This document shows positions 8,739-17,819 of a stretch of 64,000 bases of DNA, one piece after another (the stretch's first letter is position 1; the number at the start of each line of letters is the position of its first letter). The stretch covers positions 1-64,000 of the forward strand of contig CALLLW010000041.1 in NCBI GenBank assembly GCA_938007995.1. Reading direction: 5' to 3'. The DNA comes from an uncultured Granulosicoccaceae bacterium (GTDB lineage Bacteria > Pseudomonadota > Gammaproteobacteria > Granulosicoccales > Granulosicoccaceae). The translations under genes and the position numbers were made by a program. The notes beneath the pieces are model-generated. The model worked only from the letters and a program-made list of their open reading frames with translations. It searched no databases and was not told where the DNA came from.

Positions 8739-9785
8739 TTAATCCTTACTTGCTCCACCGATAACACGCAAACCCAGCGGACCCACCAGCATAATAAACA
8801 GAAACCGGCACAGGTGTACCAGTGCAATCAAACCGACATCTAACCCAAGCGACAGTGCGATCAAAGCGACTTCCGCTATACCGCCCGGCGCCAGCGCCAG
8901 AAACAAGGTTAGAAACCCGAGATTGGCGGTTCGACTGAACAATAAAGCAAACAAACCACCGATAACAAAAGCAGCAGCAGTATAAACAACCGACCCGATC
9001 ACCAATCGCGGATACTCATGTCGCGGCCCGGTACCCAACTCGCAACCAAGAATACTGCCGAAGGTCAACATAGCCACTGTGATAACAATCTGTGGCATCG
9101 GTAGCTCTACAATGCCAGTTGCATAGGCAACACTTGATAGCACCAGCGGTAGTGTGACATGACCACCGGGTATAGACAGAGTGTTTGCTAACAGCCCGCC
9201 TGACAGCACAAGTACCACAAGCAGCAGCATTTGCGGATGAGGAGTAAGTCCTTGCAAAAACCAGTCTGCAAATGCCCCTCGCGAACTCTCCGTGCGAATG
9301 AAGAAAGCAATTAGAGAAACAAACAACACAAGAGATACGACTCGAACTGTGTGCACCAACGCAATACGTGGTCGACTGCCTTCACTTGCTACACGCTTAT
9401 CACTAGCGAGCGCCATCATAAATGATAAGCCACCTGGCAAAGAACAAAGAAATGCCTCACCTCGGCTCATTGTTAAAAATCGCTTAAAAAAACGCGAGCC
9501 AGTCAATACAAGCAGCACAACAGAGGCCACAGAGGCAGTGATAGCAAGTAGCGACTGCACATTAAAACTGCCAATACTGTCTGCGACAGAAACACCAAGC
9601 GTGGTACCAATCAGTACTCGCATCCATTTTTCAATGTTAGAAGATAACTGGTGAAGCTTGATACCCGCACCGGCCACAACCGCTGTCAGCAGCAGACTGC
9701 CAAGTAGCCAGGGTATAGGTGCATTTAACAACGCGGCAATTGCACCGCCGGTAAAAGCAAAAGTAAGTGTTAATATAATCGGCAC
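8739..9785 (-). CDS. AbrB-family (AmoA-like) integral membrane protein
   Basis: A 348-residue, very hydrophobic protein with about ten membrane segments. It opens with TLTFAFTGGAIAALLNAPIPWLLGSLL, the characteristic start of the AbrB duplication family, and carries the paired repeat SLPGGLSFMM and ALAPGGIAEVALIALSLG in its two halves. Members are annotated as regulators or as AmoA-like, but the biochemical role is not established; transport is the likeliest. It has no clear functional partner here. It is transcribed in the same direction as mtnN, about 100 bp upstream of it. Confidence 0.75.
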   Translation of the reverse strand: MPIILTLTFAFTGGAIAALLNAPIPWLLGSLLLTAVVAGAGIKLHQLSSNIEKWMRVLIGTTLGVSVADSIGSFNVQSLLAITASVASVVLLVLTGSRFFKRFLTMSRGEAFLCSLPGGLSFMMALASDKRVASEGSRPRIALVHTVRVVSLVLFVSLIAFFIRTESSRGAFADWFLQGLTPHPQMLLLVVLVLSGGLLANTLSIPGGHVTLPLVLSSVAYATGIVELPMPQIVITVAMLTFGSILGCELGTGPRHEYPRLVIGSVVYTAAAFVIGGLFALLFSRTANLGFLTLFLALAPGGIAEVALIALSLGLDVGLIALVHLCRFLFIMLVGPLGLRVIGGASKD

Positions 9786-9831
9786 GGGAAATCAGCTCAG
9801 CCAATGAGAACAGAAACTAACGCAACATTCA

Positions 9832-11058
9832 TTATGTGCCAGCCACAGCTGATTTCAGGCAGGTAATTATTTTACCTATATCCGCCAGTGGATTCGCAGC
9901 GACCGACCGGAGCCATTTGTTATTATCAATTTCACAGAGTGAAAACATGCCATCCGGCAGCTGCTTATCAAGTTCATCGGTAGTCATGTTGTTGGGACGA
10001 AACACAACCACCCCGGATGCAGGCTCACCCCATAGCTGCAGATTCTGATCAGTGCTTATTACTGCAGCCAGCTGATGTGCAATGTCCATGGTGTGGTCAA
10101 TACGTGCAGCCATACCAGAACTGCCCCAAGCGATCATCGTTGCCAGCAGCGGTATAGCTGCCGCACCACGGGAACCCTGAATACCGATGTTTGGTGCTGA
10201 CAGGTAGCCACCGCCGTAACTGATGGCAGGCTCTGCGGTTTCCGGCGCTTTGAAAAATATGAATGCAGAATCCTTTGGTTGAAACAACCATTTGTGCGCT
10301 GACACAGAAACAGAATCGGCCTTGTCGATACCAGCAAGCAGTTGGGCATATCTTCGACTTAACAACAGTGGCCCGGCCCACGCTGCATCGATATGCCCCC
10401 AGCCTGCCTTATCAATCAGTTCCAGCGGTTCTATCGTACCGGTTGCTGTGGTTCCTGCTGTCAACACCAGACACGTGTTTGACAGATCGCCCGCGTGCTC
10501 AAGATCGAACTGGCCATCGGGTCGTGTGCGAATCTGTTCATACGGTAAACCAAGAATTTTGGCCGCTTTTGCAATACTGTTATGTGCATTTACCGAGGCA
10601 ACAACCCGCTCTACCTGCATTGAATCTCTGGCAACCCAGAGTGCCGTCAGGTTTGCAAGTGTTGATCCACCACACATATGGCCACCATTCATACCAAACA
10701 GCGGTGCCAGCCACTCTATAACTTTGCGCTCAGCTTCAATGGCAAAAGGTGCTGTGGCCGGGTGTAACAGATTTTGATTCAGACTAGCATTCCAAAGACT
10801 CATCGCCCAGGTGATCCACGGCGTTGGCGGATCCATATTGGCAAGCGTTGTGTCAGCAGCAAGTGGTGCCGCACCACTGATCACATGTGGTGCTAACAGA
10901 TGCAGCGTGCGCGGCTCATCAATGCCAGACTCTGGTAACTCTTTTGGCAGCGCATCCTGCTGTTGCGGTGGATTGCGCAACAGATCCAGCGCCAGTTGTA
11001 AACCGTTATCCGGCTGAAAGCTGCTATCGGGCTTTTTACTCACGTGTATCGGCTGCAC
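9832..11058 (-). CDS. PLP-dependent group II amino acid decarboxylase
   Basis: A 408-residue enzyme of the aromatic-amino-acid/glutamate decarboxylase fold. The PLP lysine is K256 in SVSAHKWLFQ, the PLP-stacking histidine is H159 in NAHNSIAKA, and the pyridine-nitrogen aspartate is D224 in HIDAAWAGP. MCGGSTLANLTAL (from about 128) is the phosphate-binding start region. Substrate cannot be assigned: the family covers aspartate, glutamate, aromatic and diamino acids. At 408 residues it is somewhat shorter than typical members (about 470), because the C-terminal small domain looks compact. It is monocistronic, divergent from the SDR-sulfatase pair. Confidence 0.8.
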   Translation of the reverse strand: MQPIHVSKKPDSSFQPDNGLQLALDLLRNPPQQQDALPKELPESGIDEPRTLHLLAPHVISGAAPLAADTTLANMDPPTPWITWAMSLWNASLNQNLLHPATAPFAIEAERKVIEWLAPLFGMNGGHMCGGSTLANLTALWVARDSMQVERVVASVNAHNSIAKAAKILGLPYEQIRTRPDGQFDLEHAGDLSNTCLVLTAGTTATGTIEPLELIDKAGWGHIDAAWAGPLLLSRRYAQLLAGIDKADSVSVSAHKWLFQPKDSAFIFFKAPETAEPAISYGGGYLSAPNIGIQGSRGAAAIPLLATMIAWGSSGMAARIDHTMDIAHQLAAVISTDQNLQLWGEPASGVVVFRPNNMTTDELDKQLPDGMFSLCEIDNNKWLRSVAANPLADIGKIITCLKSAVAGT

Positions 11059-11548
11059 TTCATGCTATTGCAAATACCTGCGCTGCAGGTATGGAGCGCT
11101 GCTTCAATTTGCACATCGCAGCTGTAAAACTGATCATTATTTTATACCTGCCTTAATATTTACAGCGAATGTACACCATAAACACCTTTCTCACACGACC
11201 TACTGCCTGCCGTAACGATTACGCAAAACACGTAGGAGGAGAAAGCCAGAGACGCATCCATTGAGCGTCGCACTTGAAAAAGAAATCTATGAACCTGTAC
11301 GTTCTTATACTTACATTCATACGCTTTTTACTATTGTCACATTAAACACTGTTGGATGCGCCTCCGGCTTATGCCAACCCACGCGATACCTCTACCGCTT
11401 TGCTGCAGAATCCGTTGTTGAATACCGGGACAACTCCAGACCTATATTGTTACCCTCACATGCAGGAGACATAATTCCTGCCTTATGGCATGCTTGAACA
11501 CCAGACCACCGCGATTCAAACCATTATTTCAAAGGCTGCAGCTTACCA
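11059..11548. other. 490-bp divergent intergenic region
   Basis: This region separates the decarboxylase (minus) from the SDR gene (plus), so it should hold two promoters. It contains one half-copy of the dispersed hairpin repeat (11354-11382). Short open frames here show no recognisable protein. Confidence 0.5.
11354..11382. repeat. half-copy of the dispersed hairpin repeat
   Basis: GGATGCGCCTCCGGCTTATG followed by CCAACCCAC matches, in reverse orientation, the GTAGGGTGGCATAAGC...GCGCATCC end found in the tandem arrays. It is a single half-element with no partner nearby. Confidence 0.65.
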
Positions 11549-12343
11549 GTGCATAAAACGTTTGGCATTACCGGTGTTGCGACAGGCATAGGCGCAGAGA
11601 TTGCCGGCAGACTAAAATCTGCAAGCCATCGTGTCATCGGCTTTGATATCGCAGATCATGCTGAGAACGTTGACCAGCTCATTCACCTGGATCTCGCTAA
11701 CCCGGCATCGATTAGCCAGGCCGTCGACCAACTGAACGTACCGCTGGACGGACTGTGCAACAACGCAGGTATTCCACCAAAAGAAAACATCGATCCCGCC
11801 AGAATTTTACAGGTTAATTTTATCGGCCAGAGACAATTCACCAGTGCAATACTTGATCGCTTAAACCCGGGCAGTGCTATTGTCAACATGGCCTCCCGGG
11901 CCGGGCATCAATGGCGGGATAATCTGCAGCAGATACTGGCACTGGGTGCAGTCGGTTCTTTAGATGAACTGCCAGACTTTATCGCAGAATTCAACATAAA
12001 CCCTACCCGCGCTTACAACCTCTCTAAAGAATCCATGATTCTCTGGACTATGGCAGAAACTGAAACACTGATTAAGCGCAATCTTAGAATGAACTCAATT
12101 AGTCCAGGTGCTGTATCGACCGGTATCCTTGATGACTTCGCCAAAGCTTTCGGTGACAAGATGACCAAAAACGTTGCACGGGCAGGCAGACCTGCCACAG
12201 TAGAAGATGTTGCCAAAATCGCTGTATTTTTTTTAAGCGAACAAAGCAGCTGGTTAAAAGGTATCGATATACCAGTTGACGGCGGCATGGGAGCATGCGC
12301 CGCGAGTGAAGCTCTCAATCTAGCAAAGCTCGCCCATCTGTAG
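11549..12343 (+). CDS. short-chain dehydrogenase/reductase
   Basis: A 264-residue NAD(P)-dependent oxidoreductase. The nucleotide-binding loop is TGVATGIGAEIA at residues about 7-18, followed by CNNAGIP near 72 and the catalytic Y-x3-K as YNLSKES near residue 155. The C-terminal PVDGGMGA is typical. It resembles 3-alpha-hydroxysteroid dehydrogenase-like SDRs, which have a shortened middle region. The start is GTG. It lies 32 bp before a sulfatase gene on the same strand, so the two probably act in one pathway on a sulfated alcohol. That substrate is inference. Confidence 0.82.
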   Translation: MHKTFGITGVATGIGAEIAGRLKSASHRVIGFDIADHAENVDQLIHLDLANPASISQAVDQLNVPLDGLCNNAGIPPKENIDPARILQVNFIGQRQFTSAILDRLNPGSAIVNMASRAGHQWRDNLQQILALGAVGSLDELPDFIAEFNINPTRAYNLSKESMILWTMAETETLIKRNLRMNSISPGAVSTGILDDFAKAFGDKMTKNVARAGRPATVEDVAKIAVFFLSEQSSWLKGIDIPVDGGMGACAASEALNLAKLAHL

Positions 12344-12375
12344 ACATTCTTTAAAGGCTGGATAGACTCCATCGA

Positions 12376-14052
12376 ATGACAAAGAAAATTAAAAACATTC
12401 TATTCATTATGTTCGACCAGTTACGGTGGGACTATCTAAGCTGCGCCGGTCACCCTCACCTGCATACACCCAATATCGACGCACTTGCCGATGACGGTGT
12501 TCGATTCACTCGCGCGTATGTACAGTCACCGGTTTGCGGCTCGAGCCGGATGAGCTTCTACACAGGTCGCTATGTTCATAGCCACGGCTCCACCTGGAAT
12601 CGCGTACCGTTAAAAATCGGTGAGCACACCATGGGGGATCATCTGCGCAACGCGGGAATGGATTGCTACCTGGTAGGTAAAACCCACATGGTGGCAGATG
12701 ATGAAGGTATGGCACGCCTTGGTATACCCAGAGACAGTATTATAGGTGTCAGACAAGCTGAGTGTGGCTTTGATGTTTTTGAACGTGACGACGGCATGCG
12801 GCCCGAGGGTCCGGACGGACTCTATGATGACAATGGCGCAGCAGCCTACAATAAATGGCTGAACAACAAAGGCTACGAAGGAGAAAACCCGTGGCACGAC
12901 TTTGCAAATTCAGCACGCGATGATGACGGCAAGCTGCTCTCTGGCTGGTTTCTGAAAAATGCCCGCAAGCCGGCACACATAAAAGAAGAAGACAGCGAAA
13001 CCCCGTACATGACAACTCGTGGTATTGAGTTCATGGAGCAAGCCGGTGACACTCCCTGGTGCATGCATCTCAGTTACATCAAACCACACTGGCCCTACAT
13101 AGTACCCGCACCATACAACACGTTATACGGACCGGAGCACGTCAAACCGGTCAACCGACATGACGACGAAAAAATCGATCAACACCCTGTATACAAAGCC
13201 TATTGCAACGGACGTGTTAGCAAAACATTCTGGCGCGATGCAGTTCTTGAAACAGTCATTCCCTCCTACATGGGACTGATCAAACAGTGCGATGATCAAT
13301 TGGGTCGATTGTTTGAGTACCTGAAAAAATCCGGCCGGTGGGATGATACATTGATTGTTGTCACCTCTGATCACGGCGACTATCTGGGTGATCACTGGAT
13401 GGCAGAGAAAGACCTGTTCCATGACTGCTCGGTTAAAGTACCATTGATCATTCGTGACCCGCGAGCAATCACTGATGACACACGCGGAACAACGTGCGAT
13501 GAATTAGTGGAAGCCATTGATCTTGCACCAACGTTTCTCGAAGCTGCAGGTGGTGAAGCCATACCTCACATATTAGAAGGCAGATCTTTAATGCCTTTTA
13601 TTGAAGGAAAGAAGCCTGACAGTGGGCATGAAAACTCACCTGACAATTGGCGTGAATACGCAATCAGCGAGAACGACTACGGTATATCACCCGGCATGGC
13701 AGCCTATGCAAAAGATCAGGCAGATCCACGTCAATTCATGGTAGTAGATAAAAACTGGAAGTACATTTACGCCGAAAACCACCGCCCCATGTTATTTGAT
13801 CTTAACAAAGACCCCAACGAGTTGGTGGACCTGGGCGCTTCACCGGAACATGAAGACATACGCTCTCTAATGTTTACCCGACTAAGCCAGTGGGCACGTC
13901 GTCTATCACAAAGAACCACGATGAATGCAGATGATATTCAGTGTGAAAAAGAGCGCTCTCCAAAACGCGGCATTACACTGGGTGCATGGGATGAAACTGA
14001 TTTACCGGCAGAACTTACCCGGTGTTATGTTGATCCTGCAGATAGGCAATAA
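12376..14052 (+). CDS. sulfatase (type I, formylglycine-dependent)
   Basis: A 558-residue alkaline-phosphatase-fold hydrolase. The metal-ligand opening IMFDQLRWDY (Asp14) is followed by the active-site motif CGSSR at 54-58, whose Cys would be oxidised to formylglycine. The third motif position is Ser instead of the usual Pro (CxPxR). The second metal site VVTSDHGDYLGDH is present near residue 335. No signal peptide is visible, so a cytoplasmic sulfatase or phosphonate-monoester-hydrolase-like enzyme is likely. It pairs with the upstream SDR. No formylglycine-generating enzyme is in the window. Confidence 0.82.
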   Translation: MTKKIKNILFIMFDQLRWDYLSCAGHPHLHTPNIDALADDGVRFTRAYVQSPVCGSSRMSFYTGRYVHSHGSTWNRVPLKIGEHTMGDHLRNAGMDCYLVGKTHMVADDEGMARLGIPRDSIIGVRQAECGFDVFERDDGMRPEGPDGLYDDNGAAAYNKWLNNKGYEGENPWHDFANSARDDDGKLLSGWFLKNARKPAHIKEEDSETPYMTTRGIEFMEQAGDTPWCMHLSYIKPHWPYIVPAPYNTLYGPEHVKPVNRHDDEKIDQHPVYKAYCNGRVSKTFWRDAVLETVIPSYMGLIKQCDDQLGRLFEYLKKSGRWDDTLIVVTSDHGDYLGDHWMAEKDLFHDCSVKVPLIIRDPRAITDDTRGTTCDELVEAIDLAPTFLEAAGGEAIPHILEGRSLMPFIEGKKPDSGHENSPDNWREYAISENDYGISPGMAAYAKDQADPRQFMVVDKNWKYIYAENHRPMLFDLNKDPNELVDLGASPEHEDIRSLMFTRLSQWARRLSQRTTMNADDIQCEKERSPKRGITLGAWDETDLPAELTRCYVDPADRQ

Positions 14053-14103
14053 CAGAACCCACGAAATGCGTTCAATCGATTACACACCTGCTGGACAGCA
14101 TTG

Positions 14104-14134
14104 GTAGGGTGGCATAAGCGACAGCGCATCCACC
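14104..14134. repeat. half-copy of the dispersed hairpin repeat
   Basis: GTAGGGTGGCATAAGC followed by GACAGCGCATCCACC is one half of the repeat family. It lies about 50 bp after the sulfatase stop, again on the 3' side of a gene. Confidence 0.75.
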
Positions 14135-14203
14135 ATCGTTCAGTGATGGATCGTCCTCGATTATCACTCTACAATTATCTGTCGATCTGAAATGATAACT
14201 TAG

Positions 14204-14950
14204 CTAGATACACCGCCCACCATCAACCTCCATACAAACACCAGTCACCATACCGGCTTCATCAGAGCACAGGTAACAGGCAGCATTGCCCATATCTTCA
14301 GGGGTTGAAAAACGCCCGAGAGGAATGGTGGAGATAAATTTCGCTCTGACTTCAGGTGTATCTTCACCCATAAATTTTTGTAGTAACGGGGTATCTCCGG
14401 CTACCGGGTTTATTGCGTTTACGCGTATTCCTTGCGGTGCTAACTCAATTGCCATTGCCTGAGTGGCAGTGGTCATCCAGCCTTTGGAGGCGTTATACCA
14501 ATTGAGGTTTGGCCGTGGGCTTACTGCGGCTGTGGAGGCGACGTTTAAAATGCTGCCACTGGCCTGAGCCTTAAGTAAAGGTACAATATGTTTGGCTGTC
14601 AGGTATACCGATTTGCAGTTCACTGCAAATACTTTATCAAAGTCGGATTCTGATACGTCTTCCATTGGCGATGGCAGATGGGTGGTACCCGCGTTGTTTA
14701 CCAGAATATCAACACCACCGAGTTCTTTAACTGCTGCTTCTCTGATAGCTGCAGCACCGTTATCAGTTGCAACATTTGCCTCCACTGCATAGGCGTTGTT
14801 GCCGAGTGAATCTGCCAGTGTTGATGCTGCCTCGATATTCAAATCAGCAATCAGAACACTGGCACCTTCTGCCAGAAATTTTCTGACTATACCTTCACCG
14901 AAGCCCGATGCGCCACCGGTAACGATGGCTTTCTTACCTTGTAGTCTCAT
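14204..14950 (-). CDS. SDR-family oxidoreductase
   Basis: A 248-residue classical SDR. TGGASGFGEGI at about 12-22 binds the cofactor, NNAGT is near 89, and the catalytic tyrosine/lysine are in YNASKGW near 152. The chain ends with CMEVDGGRCI. It is the last gene of the P450-ALDH-SDR operon, 6 bp after the ALDH stop. It would oxidise or reduce a hydroxyl/keto group in the same pathway. Confidence 0.84.
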   Translation of the reverse strand: MRLQGKKAIVTGGASGFGEGIVRKFLAEGASVLIADLNIEAASTLADSLGNNAYAVEANVATDNGAAAIREAAVKELGGVDILVNNAGTTHLPSPMEDVSESDFDKVFAVNCKSVYLTAKHIVPLLKAQASGSILNVASTAAVSPRPNLNWYNASKGWMTTATQAMAIELAPQGIRVNAINPVAGDTPLLQKFMGEDTPEVRAKFISTIPLGRFSTPEDMGNAACYLCSDEAGMVTGVCMEVDGGRCI

Positions 14951-14956
14951 AGATTT

Positions 14957-16405
14957 CTAACCGTGTAGTGCTGCCACTGTTTTTAACGTGGTAAATCCGT
15001 ATAAGGCTTCAAAACCTTTTTCGCGCCCGTGACCCGACAGCCCGCTACCACCAAACGGAAGCTCAACACCGCCACCCGCGCCATAGTTATTGATAAACAC
15101 CTGGCCGGAGCGGAGCTTTTTGGCCATGCGCATTTGTCTGGCGCCGTCTCTGGTCCAGCAACTGGCCACCAGACCAAAGTCCGTTGCGTTAGCGAGTGTA
15201 ACGGCTTCATCTTCATCATGAAATGGCAACAGCATTTGCACCGGGCCGAATATCTCCTGCTGAGCAAGAATATGATCTGACTGAGTACCGGCAAACAAAA
15301 CGGGCGCTGTATATGCACCGCCCTCGGGTGCCTCCGGGTGGATGCTGCCAACTGCGACTGTTTGTAGATCGGCGCCTTGTTTAAGATAATCTTCTACGAT
15401 CTGCTTTTGTCTTTGTGACACTAGAGGCCCGAGATCAAGATCCTTCAGGGCAGGACCTGCTACTAAACTACTATAACGCGCTGCCATTTTTTCAGTGACT
15501 TCATCGTAACGGCTTTTGTGTACCAGAATACGTGAAGATGCAGAACAGGTCTGACCCGCGTTTTGTATGCCGGCGTTCACAAGAAACGGGATAGCTGCAT
15601 CAACATCGGCATCATCAAAAACTACCTGTGGTGATTTACCACCTAACTCCAGAGTAACCGGCACTATATTCTCTGCAGCGTTCCTTTGAATTTCCTTACC
15701 CACATTAACCGAACCGGTAAAGGATATATGGTCAACACCTTTGGACCTGGTTAACGCAGCACCCGCCTCTGCACCCAACCCTGGTACCACGTTCAGGGTT
15801 CCGGCAGGCAGCTCAGCCTGCCGCGCAAGCTCTGCAAAAGCCAATGCTGTTAAGCAGGCTTCTTCTGCAGGTTTTAATACACAGGCGTTACCCGCTGCCA
15901 GTGATGCGCCGATAGACCGGCCGATGATTTGCATCGGGTAATTCCAGGGTATGATGTGGCCGGTCACGCCATGTGGCTCACGCAGTGTATAAACGGTATA
16001 GCCGTCAAGATAGGGAATCGTTTGCCCATGCAGTTTGTCAGCAGCACCTGCATAAAACTCCATGTAACGGGCAAGGGCAATAACATCTGCACGCGCCTGT
16101 GTTAACGGCTTGCCTACATCTATCGACTCAAGCCGGGCAAGTTCATCAGTATTTTGAAGAATCAGGTCTTTCAGACGTGCAAGGTAACGGGAACGCTGCA
16201 GCGCCGTGGTAGCACCCCACTCTGTATCATAGGCTTTTCTCGCTGCACTAACCGCTCGTGCAATATCTTCTGCACTTCCTCTGGCAATCTCACACAGATG
16301 CGTTCCATCAGACGGATTGACCAGTTGCAGGTATTCTCCATTGGCGGGGGATACCCATTCACCGTCTATCAAACAGTGCTGTGGATCAATTCCTAACGGC
16401 TTCAT
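14957..16405 (-). CDS. NAD(P)-dependent aldehyde dehydrogenase
   Basis: A 482-residue aldehyde dehydrogenase. Visible motifs are IPWNYPMQ (cofactor entry), FTGSVNVGKEI (Rossmann turn), LELGGKSPQVVF with the general-base Glu near 253, and NAGQTCSASSR with the nucleophilic Cys near 288. Length is normal. It belongs to the betaine/4-aminobutyraldehyde-type branch by general appearance, but the substrate is not defined. It sits between the P450 (15 bp upstream) and the SDR (6 bp downstream), suggesting stepwise oxidation of one carbon centre from hydroxylation to acid. Confidence 0.87.
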   Translation of the reverse strand: MKPLGIDPQHCLIDGEWVSPANGEYLQLVNPSDGTHLCEIARGSAEDIARAVSAARKAYDTEWGATTALQRSRYLARLKDLILQNTDELARLESIDVGKPLTQARADVIALARYMEFYAGAADKLHGQTIPYLDGYTVYTLREPHGVTGHIIPWNYPMQIIGRSIGASLAAGNACVLKPAEEACLTALAFAELARQAELPAGTLNVVPGLGAEAGAALTRSKGVDHISFTGSVNVGKEIQRNAAENIVPVTLELGGKSPQVVFDDADVDAAIPFLVNAGIQNAGQTCSASSRILVHKSRYDEVTEKMAARYSSLVAGPALKDLDLGPLVSQRQKQIVEDYLKQGADLQTVAVGSIHPEAPEGGAYTAPVLFAGTQSDHILAQQEIFGPVQMLLPFHDEDEAVTLANATDFGLVASCWTRDGARQMRMAKKLRSGQVFINNYGAGGGVELPFGGSGLSGHGREKGFEALYGFTTLKTVAALHG

Positions 16406-16420
16406 GTGATGTCCAAATGT

Positions 16421-17716
16421 TTATCCGCCCCATTCCACAAGTAGCTGCTTTGGTCCGCGAAATGTAATATTGGGTGAATAGCTGAGGTCCTGACCGTCTA
16501 CCAGTCGCAAGTCAGGCAGGCGTTCAGATAAGGTTTGTATGGCGATCTCACCTTCCAGTCTGGCTAAACGGGCCCCCAGACAAAAGTGAATTCCATAACC
16601 GAACGAAATATGTTTTTTAGCATTCTCACGACGGATGTTAAAGCTGTCCGGTGAGTCAAACAATGCCGGTTCATGATTGGCAGCACCGAGGCTTAAAAAT
16701 ACTTGCGTACCAGCCGGCACTTTGATGCCATCTATTTCAGTATCAACATTGGTGACCCGCCGCCAGCTGGTTTGTGGTGAATCAAATCGCAATACTTCTT
16801 CCAGCGCGTTGGGAATAAGAGATGAGTCGGCACATATCGCTTGCCAGTCTTCACGGCGAGGCAGCAGACAAAGCAATGTATTACTCATGTAATTGCTGAC
16901 GATCTCATGTCCGGCGAAAGATAAGCCGTAGATTATCGACTCTACTTCCCGATAGGAAATCTCATCAGGGTTAGCGTCATGCGCGTCTAACAATTCAGAG
17001 GTCAAGTCATCAGCACGTTGCTCTTTGCGGGTAGCAACAAACTCGCGGCAGTAACGCCAGTAGCGTAACATCTTATTGGCTATATCCACCTGCTCATCTT
17101 CATCCGGATTACCCCAGGTAAACTCCAGGCGATTGGATGTCCAGCTGATCAGCTTTTCATCATCTGCTTCAGGAAAGCCAATAAAACGAAAGATAGTCTG
17201 ACCTGGCAATGGATGGCCAAAACTGCTGACAAACTCGGCTTGTGTGCCATTGGCGATCATTGCATCAATCAGTTCATGGCTGCGCTTTTTAATGTAGGGC
17301 TCAAGCACTTTCATGCGCCTTGCTGAAAACCCCTGTCTGGTATATTTTTTTAACCGAGAATGATCCGGCTGCTGTTTGTTAGACATTACTGCAACCGGAT
17401 TAAAATCTTCCGCAGCCAACACGGCGGCAGCGCGCTCTGATACAGGAAAAACCGGGTCCTGAACATTCTCTGATGAGTAAACATCGTGATCACCAAAGAT
17501 ATCTAACAGGTCCTGCATGCGGGTAACCACCAGAAAGCCGAGTTTTTCCGAATAAAAAATCGGGTGCTCTTCTCTCACCCTGGCAAGATCCGGATAAGGG
17601 TTAGCCAGATAGTCATCAGCAAAAGTGGTGAAGTGATGATCAACCGGACAACCAGACGGCTTTGATCGTGCCGGGGCTCTTATCTTGTGGTACGCGTCAT
17701 CTGTATCAGCGCTCAC
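16421..17716 (-). CDS. cytochrome P450
   Basis: A 431-residue soluble bacterial P450 (no membrane anchor). The heme-thiolate Cys is C379 in SFGYGIHFCLGARLARLEGE, and the K-helix ExxR is E307-R310. The I-helix oxygen-activation motif reads AGHEI at 268-272; most P450s have AGx(D/E)T, so the usual Thr is Ile here. That may change proton delivery or chemistry. No ferredoxin or reductase gene is adjacent, so redox partners are encoded elsewhere. It is the first gene of the P450-ALDH-SDR operon. Three 10-bp direct repeats lie just upstream (17763-17802). Confidence 0.87.
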   Translation of the reverse strand: MSADTDDAYHKIRAPARSKPSGCPVDHHFTTFADDYLANPYPDLARVREEHPIFYSEKLGFLVVTRMQDLLDIFGDHDVYSSENVQDPVFPVSERAAAVLAAEDFNPVAVMSNKQQPDHSRLKKYTRQGFSARRMKVLEPYIKKRSHELIDAMIANGTQAEFVSSFGHPLPGQTIFRFIGFPEADDEKLISWTSNRLEFTWGNPDEDEQVDIANKMLRYWRYCREFVATRKEQRADDLTSELLDAHDANPDEISYREVESIIYGLSFAGHEIVSNYMSNTLLCLLPRREDWQAICADSSLIPNALEEVLRFDSPQTSWRRVTNVDTEIDGIKVPAGTQVFLSLGAANHEPALFDSPDSFNIRRENAKKHISFGYGIHFCLGARLARLEGEIAIQTLSERLPDLRLVDGQDLSYSPNITFRGPKQLLVEWGG

Positions 17717-17762
17717 GCTCTTATCCTCTCGTTAATTGGTTTCTATTTGTTATTTTAAATTG

Positions 17763-17802
17763 GTTTACTTTAATCGTGTTTACTTTATACATGTTTACTT
17801 TA
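17763..17802. promoter_or_regulatory. three 10-bp direct repeats upstream of the P450 gene
   Basis: GTTTACTTTA occurs exactly at 17763-17772, 17778-17787 and 17793-17802, a strict 15-bp period. It lies 47-86 bp before the P450 start in a 103-bp gap after the LysE-type gene. It could be a repeated operator for the P450 operon; the binding protein is unknown. Confidence 0.5.
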
Positions 17803-17819
17803 GTCTGGCAAAAAACCCA

